Source: DASRBN01 sp035294305
GTDB taxonomy: Bacteria > Chloroflexota > Ktedonobacteria > Ktedonobacterales > Ktedonobacteraceae
Direction of reading: 5' to 3'
Assembly: GCA_035294305.1 (NCBI GenBank)
Contig: DATGLD010000021.1
Span: 129,396-193,395 of the forward strand
DNA: 64,000 nt
Shown here: positions 44,249 through 53,654 of the stretch, in pieces
How the letters are laid out: each line of letters opens with the position of its first letter
How positions within the stretch are numbered: position 1 is the stretch's first letter
Notes under the pieces: generated by a model
Told to the model about the DNA's origin: nothing
What the model saw: the letters and a program-made list of their open reading frames with translations, nothing else
The model's database searches: none
Position numbers and translations under genes: made by a program

Positions 44249-44905
44249 ATGACGCTTCCACCTACAAATATCGAGCAACCTCTGGGCACTTTCTGGTTGA
44301 TGAGTCTCGCCTCATCTGCGGCGCTTGAGATTGCGCCTCATGTGCCTGCGAACTTCAAGCAGGTTGGCGCTGAGGAGGCTCGTGCGCTTGCCCAGGCAAT
44401 GGGAAATACCGAAACAACAGAAGTACTTCGACGCTTCTCTACTGGACGGCGCTGCTATGTGGCTATGGTTGGCAATGTCCTTGCCACCTATGGCTGGGTG
44501 AGCATGGAGGAAGAGGCGATTGGAGAACTTCACCTGCACATTCGTCTTGCCAGAGGTGAAGCCTATATCTGGGATTGTGCCACATTGCCAGCGTATCGCG
44601 GACAGCGCCTTTATCCAGCACTACTAACATACATCGTGAAACAATTGCGAAGCGAGGGCTTAAGCCGGATATGGATCGGCGCCGATAGCGATAATTACGC
44701 CTCCCAATCCGGCATGGCCCTTGCCGGATTCCGGCCCATTGCAGATATCGTCGATACTTGCGTGTTGGCACTGCGCCGCCCGTGGCTGCGGGGACGGCCA
44801 GGTGTGCCCGAATCGCTTGTGACGGACATGCGCCGAATGGTATATGGGGATCGCGCTTTCGCCTGGCAGGAAGCTGTATCACATATGAGTCAGAAGCAAG
44901 GGTGA
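44249..44905 (+). CDS. GNAT-family acetyltransferase
   Basis: A 218-residue protein; the C-terminal two-thirds have GNAT features: IWDCATLPAYRGQRLYPAL, with the acetyl-CoA loop R-G-Q-R, and SDNYASQSGMALAGFRPIAD. The acceptor is unknown. AAAGGA precedes ATG 44249, and the copy-B element supplies the promoter and leader. Confidence 0.78.
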   Translation: MTLPPTNIEQPLGTFWLMSLASSAALEIAPHVPANFKQVGAEEARALAQAMGNTETTEVLRRFSTGRRCYVAMVGNVLATYGWVSMEEEAIGELHLHIRLARGEAYIWDCATLPAYRGQRLYPALLTYIVKQLRSEGLSRIWIGADSDNYASQSGMALAGFRPIADIVDTCVLALRRPWLRGRPGVPESLVTDMRRMVYGDRAFAWQEAVSHMSQKQG

Positions 44906-44998
44906 TCATTGTTGTGGTTAAGGAAATGGGTGAGATGGTAAATACTCTGGAACATTTCCCAGGGTATGACGTTGCAAGGCCTCCTCGAGCGCGCGCAG

Positions 44999-45022
44999 CC
45001 CGGCCCTGTGTTCAGGGCCGGG
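44999..45022 (+). terminator. Hairpin after the GNAT gene
   Basis: CCCGGCCCTG, a TGTT loop and CAGGGCCGGG form a perfect 10-bp stem. It lies between the convergent GNAT and membrane-protein genes. No U-tract follows in either direction. Confidence 0.5.
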
Positions 45023-45065
45023 GAAGGATGACAGGCATAAACCTCATCTACCTGAAGGAAGCACC

Positions 45066-45680
45066 CTATTGACCAGTAAAGGCATGCATGATGTACCAGC
45101 TCAACGTACCCTGATCCCAGCCGTTGAACATCTGCATTCTCTCGTTTGCATCCGCCTGCGACAATTTTCCCTGCGCAACCATAGCATTGCAGCCATTTTG
45201 CAGGGCACTCAGTTCAAGCGTGCGCAATTGCTCCGTTGACAGGCCCTGCTGCACTGCCACTGTGGTCATCGGTAAACCAGGATCGGGCGCGCTCCCCTTG
45301 TTGGAACCAGTGGGGGTCAAGTAGCCCGCAGGAGTTGCCGCGCGTAATCTCACCGTGACCTGAGCGACGCTGAGGTGCAACCCCCGGGCTACCGTTGTTC
45401 TGATCGGGTCCCAGTAGGTCGCGGGATCATTCCAGCCTGGAGGAACTGCTGATGTGCTGCCGTTTCCTTTACGGCTGCTCGCTGCACCGGTTCCTGTAGT
45501 ACTCGAATGCGACGAAATAGCCTGCCAGGCGACGAGGACCACCACCGTTGCAATCACAACTGCGCCCAGCAGGGAAAGCAGGAGTACCGGGCCACGACGT
45601 TGCCGCCGTTGGGGTCTGCTTTGCAACATGTCTGATGTTTCTGGTACCGTGCTTTCCTGGATATGTTCTTCAGACATCAT
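45066..45680 (-). CDS. Membrane-anchored protein of unknown function
   Basis: A 204-residue protein with an N-terminal cytoplasmic Arg/Gln-rich segment, one transmembrane helix at about residues 30-52 (PVLLLSLLGAVVIATVVVLV), a Ser/Gly/Thr linker and a soluble outer domain of about 115 residues rich in helices (LSTEQLRTLELSALQNGCNA). It is not recognised. It shares a direction with the ABC operon but is separated from it by a 70-bp palindromic element. Confidence 0.65.
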   Translation of the reverse strand: MMSEEHIQESTVPETSDMLQSRPQRRQRRGPVLLLSLLGAVVIATVVVLVAWQAISSHSSTTGTGAASSRKGNGSTSAVPPGWNDPATYWDPIRTTVARGLHLSVAQVTVRLRAATPAGYLTPTGSNKGSAPDPGLPMTTVAVQQGLSTEQLRTLELSALQNGCNAMVAQGKLSQADANERMQMFNGWDQGTLSWYIMHAFTGQ

Positions 45681-45720
45681 CGTATCCTTTCTTTATCAAC
45701 ACTATTAATCACAGTCGGGA

Positions 45721-45790
45721 TTGTCATTCTTCGCTGCGCTCAGAATCTCGCTTGCCACACAGAGATTCTTCGCTGCGCTCAGAATGACAA
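45721..45790. repeat. 70-bp palindromic repeat element, copy 1
   Basis: Terminal arms TTGTCATTCT (45721-45730) and AGAATGACAA (45781-45790) enclose two identical 21-bp direct repeats starting at 45726 and 45765, containing TTCGCTGCGCTCAG. The same 70-bp layout recurs at 50223-50292. It looks like a non-autonomous REP-type element. Confidence 0.65.
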
Positions 45791-45824
45791 ATTCAAACAT
45801 CTTCTTATTTCTCTCGCATATGGC

Positions 45825-48800
45825 TCACTCGTAACGTAAGGCTTCGGCTGGTGGGACGCGAGAGGCCCGACGAGCAGGCGGGGCCGTACATAGCACAGCC
45901 ACGAGGTAACTTCCCGCGAGCAGCAGGACAACCGTGCCAAGTGGAAAGGGAAACGTCTGGGCCGCCTGACTCGTGATCTGATAGGCGAGCCACCAGGCTA
46001 GCAAAGAACCTGCCAGCAGGCTCAGGGTAATCACAAAGCTCGCTTCCAGCAGGAATGAGCGCTGCACCAGACCGCGCGAAAAGCCCAGGGCGCGCAGCAT
46101 TCCGATCTGCTGCCGCCTCTCTACAACCGCGCGGCTGGTGATGACGCTAATCGAAAAGGCGCCGAAGAGCAGGCCCATCGCCAGATAGCTCGCGAGAAAG
46201 AGCGTCAGGCTGGCGGTATAGGCATCCAGCGTATCCTGCACCAGCGAATTCAAAGCAATACCGAGCCTGTTCAACCCCAGTTCGTTGTTCAGCGTGCTGG
46301 CCGCCTGACTCACACTCACGCCTGGCTGGAGCCGGAAGTAGTAAAAAGTGAAACGATCATAGGGAGTTGCTCCTATGCTGGCTTCCGTTTTCTCGGAGAA
46401 GAACATAGTTCCCCAGTAGGCGTTCGAGGGCAACAGGCCGATCACGGTTACCCGGCGGTACGGCGCGTGCGGGTCGCCAGTCTGCGGTACCGAAGCCATG
46501 AAGGGCGCAAAACCCTGAATCGTCGGCAATCCAATGTTTCCGATATATTGCAGCACGGCGTAACCGGCCCGATCCCGCACGGTATCCCAGACCTGGCGAT
46601 CTGAGCCATACCCTCGTGCTCGCACGAAGAGGGGCATGGTCGTGTTTGAGAGAAACGTGTCATCTACCACAAACGGGCCAGGGCTTTTGGTAGACGTATA
46701 CATCGGGTTTCCTGGCAGCGACAGGCGGATTGGTCGAGCATGATGGGGATCATACGCGAAACGCATCCGCGTCACCAGGGCGATCTCCTGCCGTAATGTC
46801 CGCGGTGTCGCGAGCAGCGGAGCGTTGAGATTCGTCGTATGGGCCGGGTCCAACGCATCGAGTTCCACCCCGTCGATCTCCAACTGGAAATTGCCGGTCG
46901 TCGTTTGAATGCTCGATTGTTGGATGCTGCTCAGATTATTGGCAACAACCAGAATGACCAGGAATATAATTAAACTGAGCAGGGCAAGCGCTACACCATT
47001 GCGAAAGCGGAAAGTCAGTGGATAGGCCAGGCCGGTACGACTCACCGGAGCCAGGCTGCGAACATGGCGTAACAGGAATGCCAGGAGCCTTCCCAGCAGA
47101 TCAACGTTGCTCATAACCAGCAGCACCGTTCCCACCAGCGGCAAAAGCAGGCTGAACAATACCTCCGGCGGAGAAGCATCGACATACGCATGAGCGCCTA
47201 AAACTGAGACATCGGAGGCAAACATGATCAGCAGCAGGTTTTTGCCTGTCCAGATGCCATAGACAAGCCAGCCGAGACCGATCAGACTCAAGCCGAGACG
47301 CCCGGCCAACGCATCGGGAACCCTCAACAGTGTCAGGAGCCAACTGAGCAGCAGCCCACCTCCCCCGATAAGAAGCGCAACACTCAGTTGCTGCATCCAG
47401 GTCTCGTCCTGCCTGGCGGTCAGAGTGAAGAGAAGAACTCCAGCCAGCATGCAGAGCGGACCGCGGATAAAGCTTTCCCATAAGAGAAGACCAATGATCG
47501 CGCTCTGGCGAGTAAGGCGCCGGGCGAACGTCTCCGGCAACGGCTCGTTCGCCGTGTCGCGAGGCGCCGTCACGAGGGAGCGTATCAGCATACTGAACGA
47601 CGCCCGCGCCGGTAATGGATCATCCAGGTCGCGGATGGCCGACACGATATTTGTGCGGCTGATCCAGGTTGCCGTGATGAAGACGACCGCCAGCATAGCA
47701 AGCGCGCTCACACACCACGAAGCGAGCAACCCCTGCCAGCTTACAGCCAGGTGCAGCGCAATGTGGCTGGAAAGAGTTCCGGCAGCAGGTACGCGCGAGA
47801 GGACTGCCAGTTCGAGCGCGACCACTCCAACTCCCAGCAGCAGACCGAGCGAGGAGGCGATCACCGCGTATCCACAGCCCTCTACCAGTAGCGCCTGCAC
47901 AAGGTGAAAACGTTGCAGGCCGATCGCCCGGCTCATACCCAACTCCGCGCGCCGCTCTGCCGCCAGCAACAGGCACAGCAGCGCCTGCAGGAGCAGCCCT
48001 GCCCCCACCAGTAGCGCCGTGAAGACCGGCAGCATTAACGAGAACTGTCGTGCAGCAGGCGAAGCGACAAAGTCACTTTTGTTATCAAGCGGCGAGAAAT
48101 TCCCCTGGCTCTCGGCTATCTGAGGTTTGAGTGGATGCAGGATCACCGAATCGAAGTACGTGGGGAAGAATCCCCGCGCGTCAGGAGCAGCGTGAAAAAA
48201 CTGCGCCAGGTAGTCAAGTACAGGCTGACCCCGCGTACCATTAGGGCCGGTATCGTCCAGCCCACCCCGCCCGACATTTTTCACACATATCACGTTGGGT
48301 ACTGGAGCCAGGAAATGCGTCTGCGCGCTCAATGAGAGGACAGTCGAGAGCGGTAGAATGATCTCAGGATAGGAACCATCAAATTCCAGTTCACCGTCGG
48401 TCACCGCCAGGTCCGTTGCAAGCACGGCACGCACCGTAACCGTCAACGCCTCATTGCTCTGCTCCTCGAATACAAACTGGAGCCGATCTCCCGCCCGCAC
48501 ATCTTCATCGCGTGCGACGGTACTGCTCACAAAGACATCGCGCGGGCCGAGGTCCGCAAAATGCCGCCGCCGCCCTTGATTATCGGTGAGCGGACCATAG
48601 ACCTGGTCAAAAGATGGCGGAACACCATACACATACTGATCGGCATTGCTCAAAGCGGTCCTTTCGGAGAAAATGCGCGCCGCGCGCGGCAGGTAGACGA
48701 TACCGGTTGCCGCCTGCACCTGGGGCATGTGCTGAAGGTGCGCAAGCGCCTCGTTGACCTGGGCCTGGGTAAAGGTGCCGCTCACCGCTTCGTCTACATT

Positions 48801-49070
48801 GCCCATCTTCATCAGCCGGTCAACGACCATCGACTGGTTAAAGCTATCCTGCAGGCCGAACGAGGCAGTGATAAAGGTCGCCGCGAGTATTAGACCTATC
48901 AGCATCATCAGGGTCTGCCCGCGACGACGCGCCACGTTGCGCAGGCCCATACGCCATATCAAGGTGTTGCTGGCCCCCAGGCCGAGTACAACCAGCAAGA
49001 TGCCTCCCGTAAGCGCAGCCAGCAGCAGGGCAAACATTGTGGGAGACCAGCCGAAAAGTGTATTATTCAT
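45825..49070 (-). CDS. Large ABC transporter permease (FtsX/MacB type)
   Basis: A 1081-residue permease. An N-terminal transmembrane segment and MLIGLILAATFITASFGLQD lead into a large extracytoplasmic domain (about 90-360), two sets of helices around the middle, a second periplasmic-type domain and a C-terminal FtsX domain (FGAFSISVITSRAVVERRQQ, then the ALGFSRGLVQRSFLLE coupling loop). The doubled architecture fits exporters or lipoprotein/macrolide-type transporters with unknown cargo. ATG 49070 overlaps the ATPase stop by 8 nt; longer starts are less likely. Confidence 0.83.
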   Translation of the reverse strand: MNNTLFGWSPTMFALLLAALTGGILLVVLGLGASNTLIWRMGLRNVARRRGQTLMMLIGLILAATFITASFGLQDSFNQSMVVDRLMKMGNVDEAVSGTFTQAQVNEALAHLQHMPQVQAATGIVYLPRAARIFSERTALSNADQYVYGVPPSFDQVYGPLTDNQGRRRHFADLGPRDVFVSSTVARDEDVRAGDRLQFVFEEQSNEALTVTVRAVLATDLAVTDGELEFDGSYPEIILPLSTVLSLSAQTHFLAPVPNVICVKNVGRGGLDDTGPNGTRGQPVLDYLAQFFHAAPDARGFFPTYFDSVILHPLKPQIAESQGNFSPLDNKSDFVASPAARQFSLMLPVFTALLVGAGLLLQALLCLLLAAERRAELGMSRAIGLQRFHLVQALLVEGCGYAVIASSLGLLLGVGVVALELAVLSRVPAAGTLSSHIALHLAVSWQGLLASWCVSALAMLAVVFITATWISRTNIVSAIRDLDDPLPARASFSMLIRSLVTAPRDTANEPLPETFARRLTRQSAIIGLLLWESFIRGPLCMLAGVLLFTLTARQDETWMQQLSVALLIGGGGLLLSWLLTLLRVPDALAGRLGLSLIGLGWLVYGIWTGKNLLLIMFASDVSVLGAHAYVDASPPEVLFSLLLPLVGTVLLVMSNVDLLGRLLAFLLRHVRSLAPVSRTGLAYPLTFRFRNGVALALLSLIIFLVILVVANNLSSIQQSSIQTTTGNFQLEIDGVELDALDPAHTTNLNAPLLATPRTLRQEIALVTRMRFAYDPHHARPIRLSLPGNPMYTSTKSPGPFVVDDTFLSNTTMPLFVRARGYGSDRQVWDTVRDRAGYAVLQYIGNIGLPTIQGFAPFMASVPQTGDPHAPYRRVTVIGLLPSNAYWGTMFFSEKTEASIGATPYDRFTFYYFRLQPGVSVSQAASTLNNELGLNRLGIALNSLVQDTLDAYTASLTLFLASYLAMGLLFGAFSISVITSRAVVERRQQIGMLRALGFSRGLVQRSFLLEASFVITLSLLAGSLLAWWLAYQITSQAAQTFPFPLGTVVLLLAGSYLVAVLCTAPPARRASRVPPAEALRYE

Positions 49071-49866
49071 GCTGCTCTCCATTTTCTCGCCGGGCACCCG
49101 TGGACAGACGTGTTTCCTGAGTATCAGGAACAGAGCGTGCGGCCAGCAAGCGGCGATCCTCCTCGATCTGCCCATCACGCATAGTAATCAAACGACTGGC
49201 CTGCCGGGCAACTTCCAGCGCGTGCGTGACCCAGACAAATGTTAAGCTGTGTTCCCGATTCAGGGAGAGCATCAAATCGATGATCTCCTGGTTCGTTGTG
49301 CTATCCAGCGCCCCGGTCGGCTCGTCGGCCCACACAATCGAAGGCATCGTTGCCAGGGCGCGTGCAATAGCAAAACGCTGGCGCTGACCTCCACTCATCT
49401 CAGCCGGGCGGTGGCGCGCCCAGTCGAGCAGACCCACCCGTTCGATACTCGCCCTGGCACGCGCGCGGGCTTCCCCAGGAGAAACGCCGCTCACCAGCAG
49501 GGGAAGCTCGACATTTTCCAGCCCGGTGAGTACAGGTAGCAAATTGTAGGTCTGGAAGACAAAACCCATCTCACGAGCACGAAACGCGGTGAGTTCGCGG
49601 TCTGAAAAGGCGCGGATATCTTGCCCAGCGATTTTCACTACACCCGCAGTCACGCTGTCGAGACCACTCAGACAGTTCAATAACGTGGTCTTACCGCAAC
49701 CGCTCGGCCCCATGATCGCAACCACTTCTCCCCGTCGGATGTGCAGGCTCACCCCTTTCAAGGCCTCGACTTTGAGCTTGCCCGTATCATATGTTTTATA
49801 TACCCCTATAGCTTCAACCTGGTCTGTATCAGTTGATGTAAGAAGTGACGCCTGTTTTACCGTCAT
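49063..49866 (-). CDS. ABC transporter ATP-binding protein (MacB/LolD type)
   Basis: A 267-residue ATPase: IMGPSGCGKTTLLNCLSGLD (Walker A), MSGGQRQRFAIARALA (signature), VWADEPTGALDS (Walker B) and VTHALEVARQASRL (switch His). It pairs with the large permease that overlaps its end. The two-component system starts 477 nt away on the other strand and may control it. Confidence 0.92.
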   Translation of the reverse strand: MTVKQASLLTSTDTDQVEAIGVYKTYDTGKLKVEALKGVSLHIRRGEVVAIMGPSGCGKTTLLNCLSGLDSVTAGVVKIAGQDIRAFSDRELTAFRAREMGFVFQTYNLLPVLTGLENVELPLLVSGVSPGEARARARASIERVGLLDWARHRPAEMSGGQRQRFAIARALATMPSIVWADEPTGALDSTTNQEIIDLMLSLNREHSLTFVWVTHALEVARQASRLITMRDGQIEEDRRLLAARSVPDTQETRLSTGARRENGEQHE

Positions 49867-50104
49867 GAAAAACGATGCTCCTTTCTATGAGCGTTCGCGC
49901 CGCATAAAATGCATTGAATGTTCCTCAGTGCTTTCGAGTAATCTTGATTAACGGCAAAAGGCAATATCGGCTCTTTTCTTGAGCCTACTTGCTACAGACC
50001 AGTTTATAGCTCTATTGTGGGTTCTGACATCGGCACTTCCGGCGGATGCGACCCGGTAAAGCAGGCAGGCATAAACAGCCGAAATATGCGGGGTGAAATA
50101 GGTA

Positions 50105-50131
50105 GTTTCGGCAATCATATGTTGCCGAAAC
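50105..50131. promoter_or_regulatory. Palindrome between ABC exporter and two-component genes
   Basis: GTTTCGGCAA and TTGCCGAAAC are perfect 10-bp arms around TCATATG. A further GCCGAAA half-site lies at about 50078. The site is suited to bind the NarL-type response regulator encoded downstream; this is an inference. A possible -10 (TATACT, 50161-50166) follows. Confidence 0.5.
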
Positions 50132-50222
50132 CGACATGGTGTTACCACAACCAGTCATGCTATACTTGAACAGAAGCCACGCTTCTTTTTTCATAGCTTG
50201 CTATTGAAAACTAGCGCGGACG

Positions 50223-50292
50223 TGTCATTCTTCGCTTCGCTCACTGCTGCCATGTGGCACGCGTGAAATTCTTCGCTTTGCTCAGAATGACA
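50223..50292. repeat. 70-bp palindromic repeat element, copy 2
   Basis: TGTCATTCT at the left and AGAATGACA at the right bracket two diverged copies of ATTCTTCGCTTNGCTCA. The length equals copy 1 at 45721, and the centre contains TGCCA/TGGCA. Together the two copies bracket the ABC exporter genes. Confidence 0.6.
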
Positions 50293-50343
50293 GGCCAGAG
50301 GGTCTTTTTCATAGCAAGGTAGCAATAGCAGGTCTTATAATGT

Positions 50344-51687
50344 ATGGCTAAAAAACTCATGAGCAACAGCAACCAGAAACCTCTCCTGCGCTGGTTCCTC
50401 CTTGTATGGTTGGGACTGGTCTATATCCAAAGCCTGCAAAGTCTGGGAATAGTAGCGAGCATGTACAGTACAGGTTCAGGAACGAAGGTTGCACCAGGCG
50501 CAGGGAATAGCCCACAATTTGACCTGGTTGCTTTTACCATCCTCATGCTGCTCCATGGCGGGCTTCACTGGCTGGCTTTCTCTCTAAAGAAAATTCGGGA
50601 TCTGCTGCTCTATTTTCTGGGGCAGGGCATACTTGTGCTGTTGATCTATTTTATCGCCCACGCGAATGATGCCGTCTTTTACCTGTGTCTCGCGCTCATA
50701 ATAGAAGTCGTGACGCTCTTGAATCAACCCCGCTTGATTCTCCTGGTCGCCGGAGGCTGCCTCCTGCTCTTTGTTCTTGTGGAGGGCATGCAGGTCGGCC
50801 CTCTTCTCGCTGATGGTTCTACCAACTCTATGAATAAAGTGTCCAACGCCCTGGCTACGAGCCTTACGTTGATCCTGTTTGTCATGGCCTGCGTGATGCT
50901 CTATATCCAGCAGCGACAGGCGCACCGGCGAGATCAGGTCATGCTGGATGAACTGGAATCGGCCCATACCCGTCTCAAAACAACGCATGATCAACTGGAA
51001 GCCACCCACCGGCAACTGGAGGAATATGCAGCCCAGGTCGAAGATCTCACACTTATCGCAGAACGCCAGCGACTGGCGCGTGAACTGCATGATACGCTGG
51101 TACAGGGTCTGGTGGGTCTGACCATGCAACTGGAGACTATCGATGCCCTGCTGCTCAAACAACAGGGTGAACAGGCACGTACGATTGCACAACAGGCGAT
51201 GTCGCACGCACGTTCGACGATGACGCAGGCGCGTGCAGCCATCGAAGATTTGCGCGCAGAAGCGCCAAATATGCAGCTATTTGCTCAGATGGTCCAGGGC
51301 GAGATCCAGCGTTTTACCTCCGCCACCGGTATTGCCTGTACCTGCTCGTTGCCTAAAACGTCTGCGCTTCCGGCAGCTTTTCACGAACCCTTTCTACGTC
51401 TGGTCAGCGAGGGACTGATGAACATCGCCCGCCACGCCCAGGCAACGCGTGCCTGGGTGCGCGGGACATGCCATCAGGACACAATCACGTTTGAAGTCGG
51501 CGATGATGGCATCGGCTTTGATCCGCCAGTTGTCGCACAGCAGGCCGGTCATTATGGACTGCTCGGGCTGCGAGAACGTGCCCGCCTCCTGCAAGGACAA
51601 CTTGATATCGTGAGCGTGCCGGGGCAGGGAACCACGCTTCGCCTGCACTTACCTGTTGAGAATAGAGGAACACGAGATGAGCGATGA
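50344..51687 (+). CDS. Membrane sensor histidine kinase (NarL/HisKA_3 type)
   Basis: A 447-residue sensor with about six hydrophobic helices in residues 15-190, a coiled coil at about 195-240, then the phosphoacceptor region ERQRLARELHDTLVQGLVGL with His249, and a HATPase_c domain (GLMNIARHAQATRAWVRGTC, DDGIGFD). The signal it senses is unknown. Its stop overlaps the response regulator start, so they form one unit. Confidence 0.9.
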   Translation: MAKKLMSNSNQKPLLRWFLLVWLGLVYIQSLQSLGIVASMYSTGSGTKVAPGAGNSPQFDLVAFTILMLLHGGLHWLAFSLKKIRDLLLYFLGQGILVLLIYFIAHANDAVFYLCLALIIEVVTLLNQPRLILLVAGGCLLLFVLVEGMQVGPLLADGSTNSMNKVSNALATSLTLILFVMACVMLYIQQRQAHRRDQVMLDELESAHTRLKTTHDQLEATHRQLEEYAAQVEDLTLIAERQRLARELHDTLVQGLVGLTMQLETIDALLLKQQGEQARTIAQQAMSHARSTMTQARAAIEDLRAEAPNMQLFAQMVQGEIQRFTSATGIACTCSLPKTSALPAAFHEPFLRLVSEGLMNIARHAQATRAWVRGTCHQDTITFEVGDDGIGFDPPVVAQQAGHYGLLGLRERARLLQGQLDIVSVPGQGTTLRLHLPVENRGTRDER

Positions 51688-52369
51688 GCAAGCTGTCATC
51701 CGCGTTGTAGTTGTCGATGATCACCTGATCGTTCGCGAGGGACTGCGTATGATGCTGGAACTGGCGGGGGAAGGCTTCACCCTGGTGGGAGACGCTGCAG
51801 ATGGAGCAACCGCGCTGCGCCTGGTAGAGGAAACGCAACCGGATGTCGTCTTGATGGATGTACGGATGCCAGGTATGGACGGACTGGAAGCCATCGCCCA
51901 CATCCGAGCAACGTGGCCGCACATTGCAGTCGTCATTCTCACTACCTACAACGAGGATGAGCTGATGCTACGCGGGCTGCGCTCAGGAGCCAGGGGGTAC
52001 TTATTAAAAGATACGAACCGCGAGACGCTTTTTCACGCCATCCGGGCAGCAGCGCGCGGCGAAATGCTGATCCAGCCCGAAATAATGACCCGTGTCCTCA
52101 CCTTGACAGAGCAAAACCTCAGGCCAGGCTCACAAAGTAAAGCTAACCCCGAAGGAACGGAACTGAGCGAGCGCGAACGCGAGATCCTCCAGGGAGTCGC
52201 GCGTGGAGAACGCAGTAAAGAAATCGCCGCACGCCTCGGGATCAGTATCCGGACCGTCGGCGCTCACCTTGCCAGCATTTACAACAAACTCGGCGTCGAT
52301 TCGCGCGCCTCCGCCGTTGCTCTCGCCCTCAAACGCGGTTTGCTCGATCCTGATCGGGAGAATGTGTAG
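51677..52369 (+). CDS. LuxR/NarL-family response regulator
   Basis: A 230-residue regulator. The receiver domain has VVVDDHLIVREGLRM and VVLMDVRMPGMDG with the phosphoacceptor Asp61, and a Lys at LLKDTNR. The C-terminal helix-turn-helix is ELSEREREILQGVARGERSK and GISIRTVGAHLASIYNKLG. It is the partner of the kinase just upstream (11-nt overlap); likely targets are the neighbouring ABC exporter genes. Confidence 0.92.
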   Translation: MSDEQAVIRVVVVDDHLIVREGLRMMLELAGEGFTLVGDAADGATALRLVEETQPDVVLMDVRMPGMDGLEAIAHIRATWPHIAVVILTTYNEDELMLRGLRSGARGYLLKDTNRETLFHAIRAAARGEMLIQPEIMTRVLTLTEQNLRPGSQSKANPEGTELSEREREILQGVARGERSKEIAARLGISIRTVGAHLASIYNKLGVDSRASAVALALKRGLLDPDRENV

Positions 52370-52769
52370 GGGGTGGGGCGCTTGTGACGCCCGCTCGTTA
52401 TCCTCACCCGTCTGCTGCCCAAATTAGGTATCAAAATCGACCATATGCTCATCTCCTTTTCGGTTACTCTTTAGTTTACCGGGCGCAAATTCCTGTGGTA
52501 CCTGGCCGAAATAAAAGGATTACGCTCCGCTCTGGCGAAGCGACGCGTGGAGGAATTGCTGGAACTCGTCACAACCAGCAGATCATCATGAGTGGCATCG
52601 TGCCGGCAATGTGCTTACCTTTCGATTCTCACGCTAGAGAGTCACTTCTTGAGAGGAGCTTTGGCAAAATGTCGGTGAGCATACTGATTCCTCCGTTCAT
52701 AAGAGGCCGTGTAGTGGAAAGTCGGTCTTCACACCAATTGCTGTATCGCAAAGTCTCACATTACAAGAC
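52370..52769. other. Intergenic region, no gene recognised
   Basis: This 400-base gap lies between two convergent genes. A short open frame at about 52474-52591 encodes a coding-like stretch (LWYLAEIKGLRSALAKRR) without a start or ribosome binding site; it may be a gene remnant. A longer frame (52384-52773) looks random. No clear hairpin terminator was seen. Confidence 0.35.
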
Positions 52770-53654
52770 TTAACGGATAAATTGTTCCCTGACACTCCCC
52801 GGATGCATGCGTTCCTGGCGATAGCTCTCCTGGTAGGCATCGATGACAATCTTGCAAATCTCTTTTGGATCATCGGAAAGCAGCAGCAATCCGGCATCCT
52901 GGGGCAGGATTTTTTCTGAAGCCAGCATGGTGTCGCGAATCCAGTTGATCAGCCCGGCCCAATACTTTGAGTCGTAGAGAATTACAGGGAAGTGGCTCAC
53001 CTTCCTGGTTTGAATCAACAACAGGGCTTCAAAGAGTTCGTCCATAGTGCCGAATCCCCCCGGAAAGATGATAAAAGCCTCAGCGTATTTGACGAACATC
53101 GTTTTGCGCACAAAAAAGTATTTAAAGTCAAGCGAGATATCGAGATAATCGTTGGGTCCTTGTTCGAAAGGTAGTTCGATATTGCAGCCTATGGATACGT
53201 TGCCACCCTCCTGCGCCCCTTTGTTGCCAGCTTCCATAATACCGGGGCCACCACCAGTAATGATGCCAAATCCGGCCTCGGCAAGCAAGCGCGCCGTCTC
53301 CACTGCGGCAACATAGGCCGGATCATCCGGCTTTGTGCGCGCGGAGCCGAAGATGGCTACTGAGGGTGGAATATGCGAGAGTGCGTCGAAGCCCTCCACG
53401 AACTCGCTCATAATGCGAAAGACCCGCCAGGGGTCGGTGCTGGTAAAATCAAAGTGTATGGCGCGATCAAGGGCGTGCTCGTCTTCCTTGACCTGCTCCT
53501 GCGGCTCTGGCTGTGATGGACTGACCAGCTTTCTTGCCGGACGATAGAGTAAGCGTTCATCCTCGGTTGAGGCCCCCTGGGGGCGAAACTGACGATAGTG
53601 AAACGTAGATTTACCGTTTTTTTTGTTATTGTTGCGACCATTATTCCGACTCAT
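52770..53654 (-). CDS. LOG-family Rossmann-fold protein
   Basis: A 294-residue TIGR00730-type protein of the LOG/lysine-decarboxylase-like family. ITGGGPGIMEAGNKGAQEGG and FPGGFGTMDELFEAL are the signature motifs for phosphoribosyl-nucleotide binding. The N-terminal about 85 residues are basic and disordered-looking (NGRNNNKKNGKS), longer than usual. Members cleave nucleoside monophosphates (cytokinin activation) or bind nucleotides. The start overlaps the glgB stop by 14 nt, so they are co-transcribed. Confidence 0.83.
   Translation of the reverse strand: MSRNNGRNNNKKNGKSTFHYRQFRPQGASTEDERLLYRPARKLVSPSQPEPQEQVKEDEHALDRAIHFDFTSTDPWRVFRIMSEFVEGFDALSHIPPSVAIFGSARTKPDDPAYVAAVETARLLAEAGFGIITGGGPGIMEAGNKGAQEGGNVSIGCNIELPFEQGPNDYLDISLDFKYFFVRKTMFVKYAEAFIIFPGGFGTMDELFEALLLIQTRKVSHFPVILYDSKYWAGLINWIRDTMLASEKILPQDAGLLLLSDDPKEICKIVIDAYQESYRQERMHPGSVREQFIR

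Noticed and set aside
52384..52773. 129-codon plus-strand frame in the gap after the response regulator
   Set aside because: No ribosome binding site and random-looking composition; it overlaps the stop of the LOG gene.
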